Assembly (NCBI GenBank): GCA_020026225.1
Contig: JAHHQU010000060.1
Coordinates: forward strand, 1 to 12,676
Source: Phocaeicola sp.
GTDB taxonomy: Bacteria; Bacteroidota; Bacteroidia; Bacteroidales; Bacteroidaceae
Reading direction: 5' to 3'
DNA length: 12,676 nt
In this document: positions 1 through 6,051 of the stretch, one piece after another
Layout of the letters: the number at the start of each line of letters is the position of its first letter
How positions within the stretch are numbered: the first letter of the stretch is position 1
Position numbers and translations under genes: made by a program
The notes under the pieces: generated by a model
Databases searched by the model: none
Told to the model about the DNA's origin: nothing
What the model saw: the letters and a program-made list of their open reading frames with translations, nothing else

Positions 1-2
1 TA

Positions 3-51
3 CTGTGCTTGAACAATATCTCGCAAAAATGGGCTTTTTAAGGGACGACTA
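3..51 (+). repeat. Left arm of a perfect 49-bp terminal inverted repeat
   Basis: These 49 bases are the exact reverse complement of 12628-12676, the last bases of the window. The match ends immediately inside base 51: the left side continues TTTACC and the reverse complement of the right side continues AAATAG. Bases 1-2 have no counterpart because the window stops, so the true repeat could be longer. The arm begins exactly at the TAG stop (51-49) of the minus-strand dehydrogenase and covers its downstream flank. It encodes no recognisable element, and no recombinase gene is nearby. It may be a genuine dispersed repeat, an inversion boundary or an assembly artefact. Confidence 0.95.
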
Positions 52-1002
52 TTTACCGAATTTTTCCTTCAACTTAGCCAACATGTCTTTAGTCATAGCG
101 TCCAAATCGTATTCAGGTTTCCAACCCCATTCTTCACGAGCACAAGTATCGTCCAAAGAGTTAGGCCAAGAATCAGCGATAGCCTGACGCAATGGATCTA
201 CATTGTATTCCATCTTGAAGTTTGGTTCATATTCTTTGATCTTGTTGTAGATGATTTCTGGATCAAAGCTCATAGAAGCGATATTGAATGAGTTACGGTG
301 AACAAATTTAGTAGGATCAGCTTCCATGATTTCGATAGCAGCACGTAAAGCATCTGGCATATACATCATATCCATGTAAGTGCCTTTAGCGATAGGGCAT
401 TCGAAAGTTTCGCCTTTAGCAGCTGAATAATAAATGTCTACTGCATAGTCGGTAGTACCACCACCCGGAGGTGTTACATAAGAAATCAAGCCAGGGAAAC
501 GTACAGAACGAGTATCTACACCGAAGCGAATATTATAGTAATCGCTCAACAATTCACCAGATACCTTGGTTACTCCGTACATTGTACGTGGATTGCGGAT
601 TGTATCCTGAGGAGTTTGGTCTTTAGGAGTATTGTTTCCAAATACACCGATAGAGCTAGGAGTAAATACGGCACAATCCATAGTACGAGCCACTTCCAAA
701 ACATTGAAAAGACCACCCATACCGATTTTCCATGCCAGCTGTGGTTTTGCTTCTGCTACGGCAGACAACAAGGCTGCCAAGTTATAGATGGTGTCAATCT
801 TATACTTTGAAACCGTCTCAGCGATCTGCTGCTCGTTAGTGACGTCTACGATAGCACTTGGACCTGATTCCTTCAATTCCCCAGTAGGCTCTGCACCCGG
901 GATGTAGCCAGCTACGATGTTGCCATTGTAGATACTTCTCAGTTTCATAGTCAGTTCCGAACCAATCTGTCCGGTGGAACCGATAATCAAGACATTTTTC
1001 AT
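49..1002 (-). CDS. SDR-family L-threonine 3-dehydrogenase (NAD-dependent epimerase/dehydratase fold)
   Basis: The product is a 317-residue cytoplasmic protein of the extended short-chain dehydrogenase family. The sequence shows the NAD-binding loop GSTGQIG at 8-14, the acidic strand end VDVT near 52-55, a PSS segment at 115-117 and the catalytic YGVTK with Y142 and K146. A C-terminal substrate-binding region contains the stretch DDTCAREEWGWKPEYDL (284-300), typical of the family. The SDR type of threonine dehydrogenase oxidises L-threonine to 2-amino-3-ketobutyrate with NAD+. The assignment to threonine rests mainly on the divergently transcribed kbl next door, whose enzyme uses that product; a sugar-nucleotide epimerase is the less likely alternative. 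The start ATG lies about 37 nt downstream of a consensus -7 box. The TAG stop is the first base triplet of the terminal inverted repeat, but the protein itself looks complete. Confidence 0.88.
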   Translation of the reverse strand: MKNVLIIGSTGQIGSELTMKLRSIYNGNIVAGYIPGAEPTGELKESGPSAIVDVTNEQQIAETVSKYKIDTIYNLAALLSAVAEAKPQLAWKIGMGGLFNVLEVARTMDCAVFTPSSIGVFGNNTPKDQTPQDTIRNPRTMYGVTKVSGELLSDYYNIRFGVDTRSVRFPGLISYVTPPGGGTTDYAVDIYYSAAKGETFECPIAKGTYMDMMYMPDALRAAIEIMEADPTKFVHRNSFNIASMSFDPEIIYNKIKEYEPNFKMEYNVDPLRQAIADSWPNSLDDTCAREEWGWKPEYDLDAMTKDMLAKLKEKFGK

Positions 1003-1038
1003 GAATGTAATATTTAAGTTTATAGTACTTTTATCCTA

Positions 1039-1046
1039 CAAAGATA
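1039..1046 (-). promoter_or_regulatory. -7 promoter box of the threonine dehydrogenase gene
   Basis: On the minus strand this reads TATCTTTG, a full match to the Bacteroidetes -7 consensus TAnnTTTG. Transcription would begin near base 1033, giving a leader of about 30 nt before the ATG at 1002. No clear TTTG -33 box is seen at the usual 19-21 nt spacing. Confidence 0.6.
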
Positions 1047-1110
1047 GATATTAAAATGTTTTTTGAGTAAAAAAAGGTGATTATTCATGCTTAAATTCGG
1101 AAAAATTTGA

Positions 1111-1118
1111 GACCTTTG
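1111..1118 (+). promoter_or_regulatory. Probable -7 box of kbl
   Basis: GACCTTTG matches the TAnnTTTG consensus except for its first base. It lies 25 nt before the ATG at 1144 and only 13 nt before the alternative ATG at 1132. An expected transcription start near 1124 therefore favours the downstream ATG. It stands about 65 nt from the opposite-facing dehydrogenase promoter, so both genes could share regulation. Confidence 0.4.
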
Positions 1119-1143
1119 TATATAAACCTTAATGAGTATAGCA

Positions 1144-2334
1144 ATGTACGGAAAATTTAAAGAATTTTTGGCTGAAGAACTGGCAAATATAGATGCTGCC
1201 GGTTTATATAAGAGAGAAAGAGTCATTACCACTCCACAGCGTGCTGATATCAAAGTGAATGCAGGTGATGAGGTGTTGAACTTTTGTGCAAATAACTATT
1301 TAGGCCTTTCTAACAATAAACGCCTGATTGAAGCTGCTAAAGCTGCTATGGATACCCACGGATACGGAATGTCATCTGTTCGTTTCATCTGTGGTACACA
1401 AGATTTACATAAACAGCTTGAAGCTGCTATTTCAGATTATTTCCACACAGAAGATACCATCCTTTACGCTGCTTGTTTCGATGCAAACGGTGGTTTGTTT
1501 GAACCTTTGTTCACAGACGAAGATGCTATCATCTCTGACTCTTTGAACCATGCTTCTATCATTGATGGTGTACGTCTTTGCAAGGCTAAACGTTACCGTT
1601 ATGCAAATGCTGATATGGCAGATTTGGAACGTTGCTTGCAGGAAGCACAGGCACAGCGTTATCGTATCATCGCAACAGACGGTGTATTCTCTATGGACGG
1701 TAACGTAGCTCCTATCGATAAAATCTGTGATTTGGCAGAAAAGTACGATGCATTGGTGATGGTAGACGAATCACACTCTGCAGGTGTGGTAGGCCCAACA
1801 GGTCATGGTGTTGGTGAACAGTTCAATGCATACGGACGTATCGATATCTTTACAGGAACATTGGGTAAGGCTTTCGGTGGTGCTATGGGTGGTTTCACAA
1901 CAGGTAAGAAAGAAATCATCGACATGTTGCGTCAGCGTTCACGTCCTTACTTGTTCTCTAACTCTGTAGCTCCTGCTATCGTAGGTGCCAGCTTGGAAAC
2001 ATTCAAGATCTTGAAAGAAAGTAATGCACTTCACGATAAATTGGTTGAAAATGTCAACTATTTCCGTGATAAGATGTTAGCAGCAGGTTTTGATATCAAA
2101 CCTACTCAGAGTGCTATTTGTGCAGTGATGTTGTACGATGCTAAATTGTCACAAGATTTTGCTGCTAAGATGCAGGAAGAAGGTATCTATGTTACTGGTT
2201 TCTATTATCCTGTCGTTCCGAAAGGTCAGGCACGTATCCGCGTTCAGCTTTCAGCTGGTCATGAACGTGAACATCTTGATAAAGCAATTGCTGCATTTAT
2301 CAAAGTGGGCAAGGAATTAGGCGTAATCAAATAA
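1144..2334 (+). CDS. kbl: Glycine C-acetyltransferase (2-amino-3-ketobutyrate CoA ligase)
   Basis: This PLP enzyme of the alpha-oxoamine synthase family (fold type I) cleaves 2-amino-3-ketobutyrate with CoA to glycine and acetyl-CoA. It has 396 residues, the family's usual length. Visible features, numbered from this start, are NFCANNYLGLS near 46-56, SLNHASIIDG with the cofactor-stacking H136, the PLP-pyridine aspartate in VDESHSAG (D208, H211), the Schiff-base lysine in GTLGKAFGG (K242) and the C-terminal RIRVQLSAGH. The ATG at 1144 gives an MYGKF N-terminus that aligns with the family. An in-frame ATG at 1132 would add four residues but leave almost no leader after the promoter. The divergent neighbour supplies the substrate. 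Its codon choice is strongly biased (GCT, GGT, CGT), suggesting high expression. Confidence 0.95.
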   Translation: MYGKFKEFLAEELANIDAAGLYKRERVITTPQRADIKVNAGDEVLNFCANNYLGLSNNKRLIEAAKAAMDTHGYGMSSVRFICGTQDLHKQLEAAISDYFHTEDTILYAACFDANGGLFEPLFTDEDAIISDSLNHASIIDGVRLCKAKRYRYANADMADLERCLQEAQAQRYRIIATDGVFSMDGNVAPIDKICDLAEKYDALVMVDESHSAGVVGPTGHGVGEQFNAYGRIDIFTGTLGKAFGGAMGGFTTGKKEIIDMLRQRSRPYLFSNSVAPAIVGASLETFKILKESNALHDKLVENVNYFRDKMLAAGFDIKPTQSAICAVMLYDAKLSQDFAAKMQEEGIYVTGFYYPVVPKGQARIRVQLSAGHEREHLDKAIAAFIKVGKELGVIK

Positions 2335-2378
2335 TTGATAGAACAGCGCTTCGATAATTATTTTCTTGAATAAAGAAG

Positions 2379-2422
2379 GAGGCTGGATTCTGCAGTAGTG
2401 GAATCCAGCCTCTTTATTTTTT
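2379..2422 (+). terminator. Rho-independent terminator of kbl
   Basis: A perfect 12-bp stem pairs 2379-2390 with 2401-2412 around a 10-nt loop and is followed by the T-rich run TTTATTTTTT. It sits about 45 nt after the kbl stop. Read on the minus strand, the same stem is followed by a moderately T-rich stretch, so it may also stop transcripts coming from the tRNA-Arg gene. Confidence 0.85.
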
Positions 2423-2498
2423 GAGTCAGGAAAACTCTGATAAAGAGAAATCCCTGTCAATCAGTGGCAAAAGAAGATACATGGTGATGCCTAACGAC

Positions 2499-2541
2499 AA
2501 GGAGCGTCCGTAGGTACTTGGCTTTCCTTCGGACGCTCCTT
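2499..2541. other. Perfect 12-bp hairpin downstream of tRNA-Arg, function unknown
   Basis: AAGGAGCGTCCG (2499-2510) pairs perfectly with 2530-2541 around a 19-nt loop. Neither side is followed by a run of T, so it is not a standard intrinsic terminator. On the minus strand it begins 12 nt after the 3' end of the tRNA. It could be a 3'-trailer processing or stability hairpin, a short structured RNA, or a dispersed intergenic palindrome. Confidence 0.6.
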
Positions 2542-2552
2542 ATGACTATCTG

Positions 2553-2624
2553 TACCTCGGAGGGGAATCGAACCCCTATCTAATGTTTAGGAAACATCTA
2601 TTCTATCCGTTGAACTACCAAGGC
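2553..2624 (-). tRNA. tRNA-Arg, anticodon CCT
   Basis: A complete 72-nt cloverleaf folds on the minus strand. The acceptor stem GCCTTGG pairs with CCGAGGT (G1-U72 and one internal G-U wobble), with discriminator base A. The D stem is GTTC/GAAT with an 8-nt loop, the anticodon stem GATGT/ACATT with loop TTCCTAA, and the T stem AGGGG/CCCCT with loop TTCGATT. The anticodon CCT (plus-strand AGG at 2589-2591) reads the arginine codon AGG. The 3' CCA is not encoded and must be added after transcription. The gene stands alone with its own promoter just upstream. Confidence 0.95.
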
Positions 2625-2635
2625 GATAAGTTGTG

Positions 2636-2665
2636 CAAATGTAGCTTTTTTTGCTGATTTTTCAA
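2636..2665 (-). promoter_or_regulatory. Promoter of tRNA-Arg
   Basis: On the minus strand the -7 box is TACATTTG (2643-2636), a full match to TAnnTTTG. It is preceded at exactly 19 nt by TTG (2665-2663), which fits the -33 box. Transcription would begin near 2630, about six bases before the mature tRNA. The 12-base string around the -7 box, GCTACATTTGCA, recurs in the promoter of the flavodoxin-ferredoxin gene. Confidence 0.7.
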
Positions 2666-2676
2666 TAAAAACTGGG

Positions 2677-2705
2677 GCTATTTTGATGTTTTACAGCTAT
2701 TTTGA
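2677..2705 (+). repeat. Pair of 10-bp direct repeats upstream of the kor promoter
   Basis: GCTATTTTGA occurs at 2677-2686 and again at 2696-2705, a period of 19 bp or roughly two helical turns. The pair lies 20-50 bp upstream of the proposed kor -33 box. That is where an activator might bind, but the region is AT-rich and chance is possible. Confidence 0.4.
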
Positions 2706-2725
2706 AGAAATATAATCGGGCATTC

Positions 2726-2757
2726 TTTGCTTTATTGATTGAACTTCGCCATTTTTG
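2726..2757 (+). promoter_or_regulatory. Promoter of the korAB operon
   Basis: TTTG (2726-2729) and CATTTTTG (2750-2757) are separated by 20 nt. This matches the Bacteroidetes pattern TTTG-N19-21-TAnnTTTG with one mismatch in the -7 box. Transcription would start near 2763, giving a leader of about 29 nt before korA. A second, less well-spaced candidate, TAGATTTTG, lies at 2764-2772. Confidence 0.6.
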
Positions 2758-2791
2758 TATATATAGATTTTGTAACTTTAAATAAAACGCT

Positions 2792-4645
2792 ATGGCAGAA
2801 GAAATGATTGTCAAAGAGTTGGACGATGTCGTTGTCCGTTTCTCCGGTGACTCTGGCGATGGCATGCAGCTCGCCGGCAATTTGTTCTCAAATATTTCAG
2901 CTACAGAAGGGAATGATATCAGTACATTTCCTGATTATCCCGCTGATATTCGTGCACCGCAAGGTACGCTTACAGGGGTTTCTGGATTCCAGGTCCATAT
3001 CGGTTCAGAAAAAGTATATACCCCGGGTGACAAGTGTGATGTACTGGTTGCGATGAACCCAGCCGCTTTGAAAACACAGTATCAGTACTGCAAACCTCAG
3101 TCTGTTATTATCATTGATACGGATTCTTTTACGCATCGTGATTTGGTTAAGGCTCAGTTTCAGTTGGAGAATCCTTTTTCAGAGCTTGGCATAAAGAACG
3201 AAGTGGTAAGTGCTTCCATTACTACCATGTGTAAGGAGAGCTTGAAAGACAGTGGACTTGACAATAAATCGATTCTTCGTACGAAAAACATGTTTGCTTT
3301 AGGTTTAGTCTGCTGGCTTTTCCATCGTGATATTCACTTAGGTGAGAAAATGTTGCGTGAGAAGTTTGCCAAGAAGCCCGCGATAGCGGAAGCGAATATC
3401 AAGGTGCTCTATGACGGCTATCATTTTGGAGAAAATACACATGCTTCGGTAGCGGCAGGCTATTCCGTTCCAAGCAAACAGCATTGTCTTCCTGGTAAAT
3501 ATATGGATATTAATGGAAACAAGGCAACGGCTTATGGTTTGATAGCAGCTGCCGAGAAGGCTGGGCTCCAGCTTTATTTGGGTTCCTATCCAATTACGCC
3601 TGCCACTGATATCCTCCATGAATTGGCAAAGCACAAGTCACTGGGTGTGAAAACGGTACAATGTGAAGATGAAATTGCAGGTTGTGCCTCTGCCGTAGGT
3701 GCTGCTTTTGCAGGTGCATTGGCTGTAACCACCACTTCTGGTCCAGGAATATGCTTGAAGAGTGAAGCCATCAACTTGGCGGTTATTACCGAACTTCCCT
3801 TAGTTATCATTGATGTACAACGCGGAGGTCCGTCCACTGGTCTTCCTACAAAATCAGAACAGACAGATCTTCTACAAGTCCTTTATGGACGTAACGGAGA
3901 AAGTCCACTTCCTGTGATAGCAGCCAATTCACCGACCGACTGTTTCGATACTGCATTTCTTGCTTGTAAAATCGCATTGGAGCACATGACTCCAGTCGTT
4001 TTATTGAGTGATGCCTACATTGCCAATGGATCGGCTGCATGGCGTCTGCCGAAATGGGAAGATTATCCGGCAATCCGTCCGCCTTATGTGACGCCGGATA
4101 TGGCAGCCGATTGGACTCCATTCAAGCGCAATCCAGAAACAGGGGTACATTATTGGGCACTTCCAGGTACGGAAGGGTTTATGCATCGTATTGGAGGCTT
4201 GGAAAAGAGCAATGAAACAGGTGCTATTTGTACAGAAGCAGAGAATCACCATCTGATGACCCGCTTGCGTGCTGAAAAAGTACAGAAAATTGCCGAAACT
4301 CTTCCTGAGTTAAAGACTGAAGGAGATGAAGATGCCGACTTGCTGATTGTTGGTTTCGGCGGAACCTATGGTCACTTGCATTCTGCGATGGATCAGTTGC
4401 GTCGTAAAGGAAAGAAAGTTGCATTGGCACATTTCCGTCTGATTAATCCATTGCCGAAGAATGCGGCCGAAGTTCTTCGCCGTTACCGTAAGGTTGTTGT
4501 GGCCGAGCAGAACATGGGGCAGTTGGCAGGCTATCTACGAATGAAAGTAGAGGGTATTCATCTGCATCAGTACAATCAAGTCAAAGGTCAACCGTTCGTG
4601 GTACAGGAACTGGTTGATGCATTCACTAAAATAATGGAGGAATAA
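2792..4645 (+). CDS. korA: 2-oxoacid:ferredoxin oxidoreductase, gamma-alpha fusion subunit (likely 2-oxoglutarate synthase)
   Basis: This 617-residue cytoplasmic subunit belongs to an enzyme that interconverts a 2-oxoacid plus CoA with an acyl-CoA, CO2 and reduced ferredoxin. The gamma domain is fused at the N-terminus (about 10-210), beginning VVVRFSGDSGDGMQLAGNLF. The alpha pyrimidine-binding domain follows (about 245-420), with GSYPITPATD, the QCEDEIA segment at 290-296, TTTSGPG at 313-319 and VQRGGPSTGLPTKSEQ at 342-357. A C-terminal domain III carries DLLIVGFGG (516-524) and VVVAEQNMGQLAGYLR (568-583). No cysteine cluster is present; the Fe-S cluster and thiamine diphosphate sites lie in the beta subunit directly downstream. 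The fused architecture and STGLPTKSEQ suit the 2-oxoglutarate type, but branched-chain 2-oxoacids cannot be excluded. It is the first gene of a two-gene operon. Confidence 0.9.
   Translation: MAEEMIVKELDDVVVRFSGDSGDGMQLAGNLFSNISATEGNDISTFPDYPADIRAPQGTLTGVSGFQVHIGSEKVYTPGDKCDVLVAMNPAALKTQYQYCKPQSVIIIDTDSFTHRDLVKAQFQLENPFSELGIKNEVVSASITTMCKESLKDSGLDNKSILRTKNMFALGLVCWLFHRDIHLGEKMLREKFAKKPAIAEANIKVLYDGYHFGENTHASVAAGYSVPSKQHCLPGKYMDINGNKATAYGLIAAAEKAGLQLYLGSYPITPATDILHELAKHKSLGVKTVQCEDEIAGCASAVGAAFAGALAVTTTSGPGICLKSEAINLAVITELPLVIIDVQRGGPSTGLPTKSEQTDLLQVLYGRNGESPLPVIAANSPTDCFDTAFLACKIALEHMTPVVLLSDAYIANGSAAWRLPKWEDYPAIRPPYVTPDMAADWTPFKRNPETGVHYWALPGTEGFMHRIGGLEKSNETGAICTEAENHHLMTRLRAEKVQKIAETLPELKTEGDEDADLLIVGFGGTYGHLHSAMDQLRRKGKKVALAHFRLINPLPKNAAEVLRRYRKVVVAEQNMGQLAGYLRMKVEGIHLHQYNQVKGQPFVVQELVDAFTKIMEE
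4636..4640 (+). promoter_or_regulatory. Shine-Dalgarno-like site of korB
   Basis: GGAGG lies inside the last codons of korA, 8 nt before the korB ATG at 4649. It supports that start and suggests translational coupling. It stands out because the other starts in this window have no comparable purine box. Confidence 0.6.
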
Positions 4646-4648
4646 CAA

Positions 4649-5659
4649 ATGAGTGAAATCAAATATACAGCTGCTGATTATAAAGGTGGGCAACCTCGTT
4701 GGTGTCCGGGTTGCGGTGACCATGCATTTTTGAATTCTTTTTATAAGGCCTTGGCAGAGTTAGGAGTTCCATCACATGAAATAGCCGTCATTTCAGGCAT
4801 CGGCTGTTCATCGCGCTTACCTTATTATATGAATACGTACGGAATGCATACGATTCATGGACGTGCGGCAGCAATTGCAACAGGAGCTAAGGTTGTCAAT
4901 CCCAATCTGACCATCTGGCAGATATCAGGTGATGGTGATGGACTGGCAATCGGAGGCAATCACTTCATTCATGCGATTCGTAGAAATATTGATATAAACA
5001 TGATTCTACTGAATAACCGTATTTATGGATTGACGAAAGGGCAGTATTCACCGACCTCAGCACGTGGATTTGTGAGCAAGTCATCTCCTTATGGGACAGT
5101 AGAAGACCCGTTTCGTCCAGCGGAACTTTGTTTCGGAGCACGAGGACGTTTCTTTGCCCGTATAGCAGCAGCCGATGGTCCTCATTCGGTGCAAACCCTG
5201 GTGGCAGCAGGGAAACATAAAGGTGCTTCCGTAGTGGAAGTTCTTCAAAATTGTGTCATATTCAACGATGGCATTCATGCGGCAGTCGCTAAGAAGGAAG
5301 AACGAGATAAACATGCCATTTTCTTGGAACATGGCAAACCCATGATTTTTGGGCCGAACAAAGAATTTGGCTTGATGCAAGAAGGTTTCGGCTTGAAGGT
5401 CGTGAAGTTGGGTGAAAATGGAATAACGGAGAAAGATATCTTGGTGCATGATGCACATTGTCAAGACAATACCCTTCAGTTGAAGTTAGCACTGATGGAA
5501 GGCCCCGATTTTCCGATAGCATTGGGCGTTATACGTGACGTAAAAGCACCTACATACGATCAGGCTGTAGCAGATCAGATAGCTGAGGTCTCTGCACGGC
5601 AGTCGTACCATAATTTTGAGGAGCTTCTGGCAACGAACAACACTTGGGAAATAAAGTAA
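4649..5659 (+). CDS. korB: 2-oxoacid:ferredoxin oxidoreductase, beta subunit (likely 2-oxoglutarate synthase)
   Basis: This 336-residue beta subunit binds thiamine diphosphate and the single [4Fe-4S] cluster that passes electrons to ferredoxin. The cluster cysteines are visible as CPGC (C19, C22), C53 in GIGCSSR and C202 in LQNCVIF, with the spacing of two-subunit archaeal and bacterial enzymes. The thiamine diphosphate and Mg site is GDGDGLAIGGNH (94-105), followed by NNRIYGLTKGQ (122-132). Only three bases separate it from korA, so the two are co-transcribed and their products assemble together. No ferredoxin-like delta subunit is encoded in the operon, so a separate ferredoxin must be the partner. 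In anaerobic Bacteroides such an enzyme can run oxidatively, or reductively to make 2-oxoglutarate from succinyl-CoA. Confidence 0.92.
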   Translation: MSEIKYTAADYKGGQPRWCPGCGDHAFLNSFYKALAELGVPSHEIAVISGIGCSSRLPYYMNTYGMHTIHGRAAAIATGAKVVNPNLTIWQISGDGDGLAIGGNHFIHAIRRNIDINMILLNNRIYGLTKGQYSPTSARGFVSKSSPYGTVEDPFRPAELCFGARGRFFARIAAADGPHSVQTLVAAGKHKGASVVEVLQNCVIFNDGIHAAVAKKEERDKHAIFLEHGKPMIFGPNKEFGLMQEGFGLKVVKLGENGITEKDILVHDAHCQDNTLQLKLALMEGPDFPIALGVIRDVKAPTYDQAVADQIAEVSARQSYHNFEELLATNNTWEIK

Positions 5660-5697
5660 AAAGATAGAAATCAGGCGTTTTGCTTGAGAGCACATTT

Positions 5698-5760
5698 GTT
5701 TCCGTTAAGATGACCGGAAGTCAGAAAGACTTGCAGGGAAATTTTAACGGAAACTTTTTG
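5698..5760 (+). terminator. Nested-hairpin terminator of the korAB operon
   Basis: GTTTCCGTTAA (5698-5708) pairs perfectly with 5744-5754 and is followed directly by TTTTTG. The 35-nt loop contains a second small hairpin (5718-5722 with 5728-5732). The stem and T run fit an intrinsic terminator for korAB. The large structured loop is unusual. Confidence 0.65.
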
Positions 5761-5961
5761 TAAAAAAACACTTTTTGAACAAACCATTTTCCTTGTAGAA
5801 ATGTTTTCATAGTATGGAGCTAAAGGACTTCTGAAGGTGAGAATTTAGTCTTTTATGCTTGTTTGCCAAGTGTGCGTAGCAAAACTGTTATACAAGTATA
5901 AAACTTATTCTTAATTACGGAAATTTTTAAGTAATTGCTTCTTTAATATAAAATAATCCCT
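5761..5961. other. Gene-free AT-rich intergenic stretch before pckA
   Basis: This is the central part of the 392-base gap between korB and pckA. No reading frame of credible length, tRNA or strong hairpin is visible. A second copy of ACTTTTTG occurs at 5770-5777, after the first at 5753-5760. The length leaves room for regulatory sites of pckA or a small RNA, but nothing specific can be shown. Confidence 0.5.
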
Positions 5962-5969
5962 TATTTTTG
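5962..5969 (+). promoter_or_regulatory. -7 promoter box of pckA
   Basis: TATTTTTG is a full match to TAnnTTTG. It implies a transcription start near 5975 and an AT-rich leader of about 77 nt. A TTG occurs at 5935-5937, but the 24-nt gap is longer than usual for a -33 box. Confidence 0.6.
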
Positions 5970-6051
5970 TAGCACCTAAGTTAAGGTTATGGCTTAAGAT
6001 AAGTGATAAATCATAACAATATTAGATATAATAACAAAAAAAATTTGAACA

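Noticed and set aside
1132..1143. Upstream start for kbl at 1132
   Set aside because: It is possible but less likely. The family typically begins near MYGK, and this ATG is only 13 nt from the -7 box.
2499..2541. Calling this hairpin an intrinsic terminator
   Set aside because: Neither strand shows a T run after the stem, so it is listed as an unexplained hairpin instead.
5081..5464. 127-codon minus-strand open frame inside korB
   Set aside because: It lies opposite conserved korB sequence, and its translation has no family features.
5753..5777. Two copies of ACTTTTTG as a promoter pair
   Set aside because: They are only 9 nt apart, far short of the 19-21 nt spacing expected, and the first is the T run of the korAB terminator.
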